From NCBI GenBank assembly GCA_022601135.1, contig JAHZJB010000041.1, forward strand, positions 1 to 35,515: DNA of 35,515 nt. Direction: 5' to 3'. The notes under the pieces are model-generated. The model was not told where the DNA came from, ran no database searches, and saw only the letters and a program-made list of their open reading frames with translations. The translations under genes and the position numbers were made by a program. Positions 30,712 to 35,515 of this stretch are shown piece after piece. Numbering within the stretch: the stretch's first letter is position 1; each line of letters opens with the position of its first letter. The DNA comes from Actinomycetes bacterium. Lineage in GTDB: Bacteria; Actinomycetota; Actinomycetes; Mycobacteriales; Mycobacteriaceae.

Positions 30712-30827
30712 GGACCCTCCGCATCACCTGACCGCGGGGCGGACACTATGGCCGGCCGCCGACACGGTGCTCTTCGGACAACCTTACTCACGCAGCGTGC
30801 ACGCGACCATAGTTGCGCTGAACCCGG

Positions 30828-31220
30828 TCACTCGGCTGAATCCTCGACCACCACCGGGATGTGCTGATAGTGCCCTGGCTCCGGGGGCACGGCCGGCTCC
30901 GGAGCCACGGGGGCGTCTGCTACCGGGCCTTGGGGCTGCTGCGGCGTGCTGCCCGCACTGTCGTTGTTGTCCAGCATTGCCTTCACCAACGTCAGCAGCG
31001 CAACACTGTGCTCGGAGACCACGCTGAGCAATGGGTGTTGCTCGCCGGAGATCAGCGCTCCGACCGCGCACACCGGGCACCACACTTGCTCGCACTTGCC
31101 GGCGCCCCCGGCCTGAACCGTCGCCACCAGCAGCTTCATTGCCGGGTCAAGTCGGTCAAGGATCGATTCCGCAAGTTTTCGCAGCTCGTCGGCTCCTGGA
31201 CCGGTATGGAACTCGCTCAT
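30828..31220 (-). CDS. Small CxxC protein of unknown function (Rv2183c-like)
   Basis: This 130-residue soluble protein has an N-terminal helical half (1-38), then the cysteine cluster KCEQVWCPVCAVG (C43, C48, C51), which looks like a partial metal site, then another helix (58-85) and a Pro/Ala-rich tail. I do not recognise a characterised family. The ATG at 31220 overlaps the stop of the ArsA-like gene in an ATGA, so the two are probably coupled and may act together. GTG at 31229 would add three residues. Confidence 0.8.
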   Translation of the reverse strand: MSEFHTGPGADELRKLAESILDRLDPAMKLLVATVQAGGAGKCEQVWCPVCAVGALISGEQHPLLSVVSEHSVALLTLVKAMLDNNDSAGSTPQQPQGPVADAPVAPEPAVPPEPGHYQHIPVVVEDSAE

Positions 31221-32500
31221 GCCGGCCACACCTCCGGGTTCGGTCGAAATCGCACGATCAATTCACTGCCGCTGAGCGCAGCGCCGATGACGAAGCATCG
31301 CCGCAGCACTGAGGCCAGCCGAACACGTCGGCGCATGCCGCCGACGGCGATGATCAAATCGTCGTCAACCCTACCCAATGACAGCGCCGTGGAGTCCACC
31401 TGCGGCAGCTGCACCCGTAATCGGAAGACCGCGTCCAGCCCGCTGCCGGACTCCCGATCGACGATGGGACGCAGCGGACCGGGAGGTGGTGAACCGTCCC
31501 TCGTGCGCGCACAATCGAGTAGCTCCCCGAGCGCCTTGGCCCCGATCGGCTCGCCCGCCAGGTGGGGCACCATGACCAGGTGAACGTCGCCGATGACGCG
31601 ATCGAGGTCGGCGAGCACCGCCCGCTGTTCAGAGATCCGTTCCGCGTACCAGTTGAATGCCGGATGCTCAGGCAGGTTGCTGTATTCGAACGAATCGTCC
31701 TCGACGAGAAGTTGGTTGACGATGAGCTCGGCGACCTCAACTCCCATCAGTGCCAGCGAACCCAGCGTCCGGATAGCCTCGGCGGCGACCACCCGCTCGG
31801 CCGTCATCACCAAGTGGGCGGTGACCTTCGAACCGTCGGTCAGCATCGTGCCGAGACGATCGGTGCCCGCTCCGATCCGCTCGAGCAGGTCTACCACCGC
31901 GGCTGAGCGGGCATCTTCGGCACTGGACAGCCGGCGGTGCCTCGGCCACGCGCGCTCAAGGTACAAGGCGAATGCCGAGGGCAATGTGAGCATCCGCATC
32001 GCATCAGCCGTGGACGCGCAGTCGACCACGACACGATCCCATCGTCCCGAGTCGGCCAGTTCGCCAACCTCATGCAAACCCAGCACTTCCTGGAACCCTG
32101 GTAACGCTGAGAGTTCCTCTGGTGCAACGTCTCCGATGTCGGATTCGGGAAACCTCGCAGAGATCACGCCGGCGATCTCGCGCCACCGGGCGGCCAGCAG
32201 CGCGAGGGTGTCGAGGGCGAGCGCGTCCAACGACCCGCCCCCCGAACCCGTCGTGTCCAGATCGGCGAATATCCGAGTGGGCTCGCGCCGCCCGGTGGGG
32301 GTGACGGTCACACCCAGCACATCGCCGGTCGAGTGCGCCTGATCGGTCGACACGATCAGGACCCGCACACCGGCGCGCGCAGCACGCACGGCCGTGGCGG
32401 TCGCCAGAGTCGACTTTCCCACGCCGCCTTTGCCGACGAACAGGCTGATCCGGCTAGGTGCGGACCCCTGTCGCGCATCGGCGCCGTGCCTGCGCTCAAT
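31217..32500 (-). CDS. ArsA/GET3-like ATPase (Rv2184c-like), start codon not conventional
   Basis: This deviant Walker-A P-loop ATPase has SLFVGKGGVGKSTLA (P-loop GKGGVGKST), switch I STDQAHSTGDVLG and switch II-like VVVDCASTADAMRMLTLP. These place it in the ArsA/GET3 family, whose members use ATP to handle membrane proteins or anions; the cargo here is unknown. The C-terminal part (VRLASVLRRC, ELIVRFRPNPEVWP) is specific to this actinobacterial group. No ATG, GTG or TTG lies in frame between the upstream stop and the GTG at 32422, and that GTG is inside the P-loop. I place the 5' end at an ATT (32500-32498) that overlaps the previous gene's TGA and gives 427 residues; CTG at 32443 or 32503 is another option, or a small sequence error. 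The 5' end is inference; the family is clear. Confidence 0.8.
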   Translation of the reverse strand: MERRHGADARQGSAPSRISLFVGKGGVGKSTLATATAVRAARAGVRVLIVSTDQAHSTGDVLGVTVTPTGRREPTRIFADLDTTGSGGGSLDALALDTLALLAARWREIAGVISARFPESDIGDVAPEELSALPGFQEVLGLHEVGELADSGRWDRVVVDCASTADAMRMLTLPSAFALYLERAWPRHRRLSSAEDARSAAVVDLLERIGAGTDRLGTMLTDGSKVTAHLVMTAERVVAAEAIRTLGSLALMGVEVAELIVNQLLVEDDSFEYSNLPEHPAFNWYAERISEQRAVLADLDRVIGDVHLVMVPHLAGEPIGAKALGELLDCARTRDGSPPPGPLRPIVDRESGSGLDAVFRLRVQLPQVDSTALSLGRVDDDLIIAVGGMRRRVRLASVLRRCFVIGAALSGSELIVRFRPNPEVWPA

Positions 32501-32933
32501 CAGCCTCGACTCGTTTCTTGAGGTCTTTCAGCGCGGTGTCGGTCAATCTGCGCTCGGCCTTTCGCTTGAGCAGTCCGATCATCGGGATGATCAGGTCAAC
32601 CGACAGTTCATAAGTGACGTCGGTACCAGCCCCGTTGGGAGCAAGCCGGTAGGCACCGTCCAGCGATCTCAGCAACGTGCTCGACACCAGCGACCAGGTC
32701 ACCGATTTCCGGTCGGCGGGCCACTCGTAGGCCAAAACCATGCTGTCCTTGAGGACTGCGGCATCCAGAACCAGCCGGGCCACCTTCGGGTAACCGGACT
32801 CGTCGGACTCGAGAACCTCGGTCTCGTGGTATTCGTCGACCCAGTCCGGGTAGGAGCCGATGTCGGCGATGACGTCCAACACGGTCGAAGGATCGGCATC
32901 GATGTATATGGTCTGCGCCGTTTTGTCCGCCAC
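32496..32933 (-). CDS. START/SRPBCC domain protein (Rv2185c/TB16.3-like)
   Basis: This 145-residue single-domain protein has the SRPBCC/polyketide cyclase-like pattern. Beta strand TAQTIYIDADPSTVLDVIADIGSYPDWV is followed by alternating strands and a long C-terminal helix from LLKRKAERRLTDTALKDLKKRVEA. This fold binds hydrophobic ligands such as lipids or polyketides; the ligand is unknown. The GTG at 32933 gives MADKTAQTIYID. Its TGA overlaps the proposed ATT start of the ATPase gene, so they are likely coupled. Confidence 0.88.
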   Translation of the reverse strand: MADKTAQTIYIDADPSTVLDVIADIGSYPDWVDEYHETEVLESDESGYPKVARLVLDAAVLKDSMVLAYEWPADRKSVTWSLVSSTLLRSLDGAYRLAPNGAGTDVTYELSVDLIIPMIGLLKRKAERRLTDTALKDLKKRVEAD

Positions 32934-33035
32934 TGATGATCATTCCCCGCTAGGTCTGGTTCGCTGGCCAGAATCTACCCTCCCCCGATGACCCTGGCCC
33001 CCGTACCCGCAATTGAGGCTGTCCGGGGCGGGGTG

Positions 33036-33434
33036 TCAGACCAGGCGCGACACCCCGACGGGGCGTCCGGCCTCCAGCGTGTTCTTTACCTCGAAAGCCA
33101 TGTCCTTGCCGGCCACCCGGCGACGGTGGGTCATCGTGGCGAAGTTCATCTTCGCCAACTCCCACGCTGCCACCCCCGCGGGTTCGGCGTGCAAGAAGTA
33201 GTGCAGCACGACACCATCGGGACCGCTGCGGACCTTTTCCAGCCAGATTTCCATGGTGCCGGTCAAGGCGCCGTTCACCGTCCACCGCTGCCCCACCTCA
33301 CCGCGGTCCTCGACTACCGTGAGATGCAGGTCTGGCCACCACCGCAGCCAGTTGGCCGGGTCCGCGATGGTGTCGCCGACCGCGGCCGGGTCGGCCGCGA
33401 TGAAGGTCTCGTCGGCGATCTGGATGGTGTTCAT
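33036..33434 (-). CDS. Second START/SRPBCC-like protein (Rv2186c-like)
   Basis: This 132-residue protein begins MNTIQIADETFIAADPAAVGDTIADPANWLRWWPD, the same opening strand and helix pattern as its downstream neighbour, and contains RWTVNGALTGTMEIWLEKV and VVLHYFLHAEPAG. It lacks the long basic C-terminal helix. It is likely a lipid- or polyketide-binding SRPBCC protein with unknown ligand. The ATG at 33434 diverges from fadD15 across 114 bp. A 102-bp gap separates it from the next START gene, so they may be separate units. Confidence 0.82.
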   Translation of the reverse strand: MNTIQIADETFIAADPAAVGDTIADPANWLRWWPDLHLTVVEDRGEVGQRWTVNGALTGTMEIWLEKVRSGPDGVVLHYFLHAEPAGVAAWELAKMNFATMTHRRRVAGKDMAFEVKNTLEAGRPVGVSRLV

Positions 33435-33548
33435 GACAGACTAGCTTCACATATGGCGGACCACCGGCTCGATACTGCTGACCTGGATGACTCAGCTGGA
33501 CACGGCACAGCCCGTCGAGCCGCCCGATAGTTACGAGAGGGCCCTTAC

Positions 33549-35360
33549 GTGCGCGAGTTCAGCGTTCCCACATCATTCACCGTCGGCGAGCACGACAACA
33601 TCGTCAGCTCTGTCTATTCCCATGAGCGGGAGGACCCCGGGCATGTGATCTTCCGGCGACTCGTCAACGGCAACTGGGTCGATGTGACGTCCGGCGAGGT
33701 TGCCGACCAGATCCGGTCAGCGGCGCGAGGGTTGATCGCGAACGGGGTTCAGCCCGGCGACCGAGTCGCCATCCTGTCCGCCACACGCTACGAATGGCCG
33801 ATTCTGGACTTCGCCATCCTGTCGGTCGGGGCCGTGACGGTGCCTATCTACGAAACGAGTTCGGATGAGCAGGTGCAGTTCGTGCTGGCGGATTCTGGTG
33901 CAGTGGCGGCGTTCGCCGAGACAGATGTCCACGCCGGCCGGATCGAGGCGCTGCGCGACACTCTCCCGCAGCTGCGCAAGGTGTACAGCATCGAGAGCGC
34001 AGCCACCTCAGCACTCGACGAACTGGCCGAGGCAGGCCTGCAGGTCGACGCCGCGGTCGTCGACGAGCGGGTGGCGGGAATCAAATCCGCCGACCCCGCG
34101 ACGCTGATCTACACCTCGGGAACGACCGGGCGACCCAAGGGCTGTCAGCTGACGCACTCAAACCTGCTCTACGAGATCCGCGGCGCCAAGGCGTGCTTCC
34201 CTGACCACCTGGCCAAAGGCGAAAGGCTGCTGGTTTTCCTGCCGCTGGCCCATGTGCTCGCACGTGCGCTGACGATCAGCGCCTTCACCAATGGGGTGAC
34301 ACTCGGTTTCACCAGCGACATCAAGAACTTGGTGCCGTTGTTCGCGGTGTTCAAGCCGACGCTGGTGGTGTCCGTGCCGCGAGTGTTCGAGAAGGTGTAC
34401 AACACCGCCGAACAGAACGCGGAGAGTGGCGGCAAGGGCAAGATTTTCGCGGCCGCGGCCGATGTTGCGATCGAATGGAGCAAAGCCCAGGACACCGGCG
34501 GCGCCGGGCTCCTGCTCCGGCTCAAGCACGCGGTGTTCGACAAGCTGGTCTACAGCAAGCTGCGGGCCGCGCTGGGCGGCGATTGCCACGCCGCGATCTC
34601 CGGCGGCGCTCCGCTCGGTGCTCGGCTGGGCCACTTCTACCGTGGCGCCGGGTTGTGCATTTACGAGGGATACGGGCTCACCGAGACCAGCGCGGCGATC
34701 ACCGTAAACCGGGTGGGCGACCTGCGGGTGGGGTCGGTCGGCAAGTTGCTCCCCGGCAACAGCATGCGACTCGGCGAGGACGGCGAGCTGCTCGTCAAGG
34801 GCGGCGTGGTGTTCAGTGGCTACTGGGGGAACGAGACCGAGACCGCCGCGGTGTTCACCGACGATTGGTTCCACACCGGCGACTTGGGCGCCATCGATGA
34901 CGACGGATTTCTGACGATCGTCGGACGCAAGAAGGAGATCATCGTCACCGCCGGCGGCAAGAACGTCGCGCCCGCGCTGCTCGAAGATCGATTGCGCGCG
35001 CATCCGCTGATCAGTCAGGCGATGTGCGTCGGTGATGCTCAGCCGTTCATCGCCTCGCTGATCACCATCGACCCGGAAGCATTCCCGGGCTGGAAAGAAC
35101 GCCACGGTAAGGATGCGGGCGCATCGGTCGCCGACCTCTCCGCCGATCCCGACCTCGGCGCGGAAATCGAGCGGGCGGTCAAGGACGCCAACGCGGCGGT
35201 GTCGAAGGCCGAACAGATCCGCAAGTTCCGCATTCTTCCGGTCGACTTCACCGAAGACACCGGCGAGCTGACCCCGACGCTGAAGGTGAAGCGCAAGATC
35301 GTGGCCGAGAAATTCGCGGCCGACATCGATGCGCTCTACGCGAAGGACGCCAGCGCCTAG
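33549..35360 (+). CDS. fadD15: Long-chain fatty acid--CoA ligase FadD15
   Basis: This adenylate-forming enzyme of 603 residues activates long-chain fatty acids as acyl-CoA. It shows the AMP-binding motif [13 protein letters not shown] (186-198), [31 protein letters not shown], the hinge region [24 protein letters not shown] and the C-terminal catalytic-lysine region [13 protein letters not shown]. Length and motif order match mycobacterial FadD15 (Rv2187). The GTG at 33549 follows GAGAGGG by about 9 bases. The gene appears intact although an insertion element begins immediately after it, with overlapping stop codons. Confidence 0.95.
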   Translation: MREFSVPTSFTVGEHDNIVSSVYSHEREDPGHVIFRRLVNGNWVDVTSGEVADQIRSAARGLIANGVQPGDRVAILSATRYEWPILDFAILSVGAVTVPIYETSSDEQVQFVLADSGAVAAFAETDVHAGRIEALRDTLPQLRKVYSIESAATSALDELAEAGLQVDAAVVDERVAGIKSADPATLIYTSGTTGRPKGCQLTHSNLLYEIRGAKACFPDHLAKGERLLVFLPLAHVLARALTISAFTNGVTLGFTSDIKNLVPLFAVFKPTLVVSVPRVFEKVYNTAEQNAESGGKGKIFAAAADVAIEWSKAQDTGGAGLLLRLKHAVFDKLVYSKLRAALGGDCHAAISGGAPLGARLGHFYRGAGLCIYEGYGLTETSAAITVNRVGDLRVGSVGKLLPGNSMRLGEDGELLVKGGVVFSGYWGNETETAAVFTDDWFHTGDLGAIDDDGFLTIVGRKKEIIVTAGGKNVAPALLEDRLRAHPLISQAMCVGDAQPFIASLITIDPEAFPGWKERHGKDAGASVADLSADPDLGAEIERAVKDANAAVSKAEQIRKFRILPVDFTEDTGELTPTLKVKRKIVAEKFAADIDALYAKDASA

Positions 35361-35515
35361 AGCGTGTCGAACAACTGGCTGCGGTCGAGTCGTCGGAGTA
35401 GTAGGGCGATTTGGCTGAGGTAGAGGTAGCCTTCGTGCGCGGTCAGGGTGGTTTCGTAGTGGCGGTCGATGCGGCGGCAGTGGTTGATCCAGCCGTTGGT
35501 GCGTTCGACTACCCA
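35357..35515 (-). mobile_element. 3' end of an IS5-like insertion element with transposase C-terminus (cut by window edge)
   Basis: The minus strand reads WVVERTNGWINHCRRIDRHY followed by ETTLTAHEGYLYLSQIALLL and ends SQLFDTL-stop at 35357. The block WVVERTNGWI...RRIDRHYE is the C-terminal catalytic region of IS5-family DDE transposases, with Glu of VERT as the last catalytic residue. Fifty-two codons are in the window. Because such elements usually end within about 20-60 bases of the transposase stop, the GAGCGTGTCGAACAACTG beginning at 35361 may be, or lie next to, the terminal inverted repeat. The stop codon sits in CTAG (35357-35360), shared with the fadD15 stop. In M. tuberculosis pimB' follows fadD15, so the element has probably entered that junction. 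Confidence 0.85.

Noticed and set aside
29533..30867. Open frame of 444 codons spanning the 3' end of the Rv2181-like gene and antisense to the PlsC-like gene
   Set aside because: It crosses two well-supported genes and has no recognisable content.
34158..35105. Open frame of 315 codons antisense to fadD15
   Set aside because: Mirror frame of a conserved enzyme gene.

Overview
The window is a high-G+C actinobacterial chromosome segment whose gene order and protein sequences match the Mycobacterium (Mycolicibacterium-like) division and cell-wall (dcw) cluster and the genes next to it. In M. tuberculosis numbering it runs from wag31 (Rv2145c) to fadD15 (Rv2187). Recognisable features include the Wag31 N-terminus, FtsZ ending in [10 protein letters not shown], a PknL without PASTA domains, a type II DAHP synthase and the mannosyltransferases MptA and Rv2181. 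It lacks several genes that interrupt this region in M. tuberculosis H37Rv, including PE_PGRS38 and its neighbours between murE and pbpB, IS6110 near mraZ, Rv2172c, Rv2177c and Rv2180c. This suggests a non-tuberculous species. I cannot name the species.

Positions 1-19859 (minus strand) hold the dcw cluster. In transcription order it reads mraZ, rsmH, ftsL-like, pbpB (ftsI), murE, murF, mraY, murD, ftsW, murG, murC, ftsQ, ftsZ, pgeF, yggS, sepF, yggT and wag31 (cut by the left edge). Most junctions are 4-base ATGA or GTGA stop/start overlaps, so the block looks translationally coupled. Clear breaks occur before ftsZ (255 bp), before yggT (180 bp) and before wag31 (226 bp). The genes make lipid II (MurC-F, MraY, MurG), polymerise and cross-link it at the septum (FtsW, PbpB) and build the divisome and polar growth machinery (FtsZ, FtsQ, FtsL, SepF, Wag31). 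A 311-bp control region (19860-20170) lies upstream of mraZ. It carries phased TGGGG repeats resembling MraZ boxes, a second G-rich repeat set on the opposite strand, and a convincing intrinsic terminator for the neighbouring DUF3040 gene.

Positions 20171-25006 hold a DUF3040 membrane protein (minus), then on the plus strand a GNAT acetyltransferase (Rv2170-like), the lipoprotein LppM, a polyprenyl diphosphate synthase (IdsA2-like) and the alpha-1,6-mannosyltransferase MptA. Positions 24927-28530 hold the DNA-binding protein Rv2175c diverging from the kinase PknL, then aroG and an Rv2179c-type exoribonuclease. Positions 28688-35360 hold the Rv2181-type mannosyltransferase (plus), then a minus-strand set running Rv2186c-like START protein, Rv2185c-like START protein, ArsA/GET3-like ATPase, CxxC protein and PlsC-like acyltransferase, and finally fadD15 on the plus strand. 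MptA, Rv2181, LppM, PlsC and FadD15 all point to envelope lipid and lipomannan/lipoarabinomannan metabolism.

The right edge (35357-35515, minus) is the 3' end of an IS5-like transposase whose stop codon overlaps the fadD15 stop. No tRNA, rRNA or CRISPR array was seen. I found no clearly novel defence or mobile system. The least-explained items are the START/ArsA/CxxC gene set, the ATPase gene that has no ordinary start codon before its P-loop, the G-rich mraZ control region, and a very compact, apparently leaderless divergent promoter between pknL and Rv2175c.
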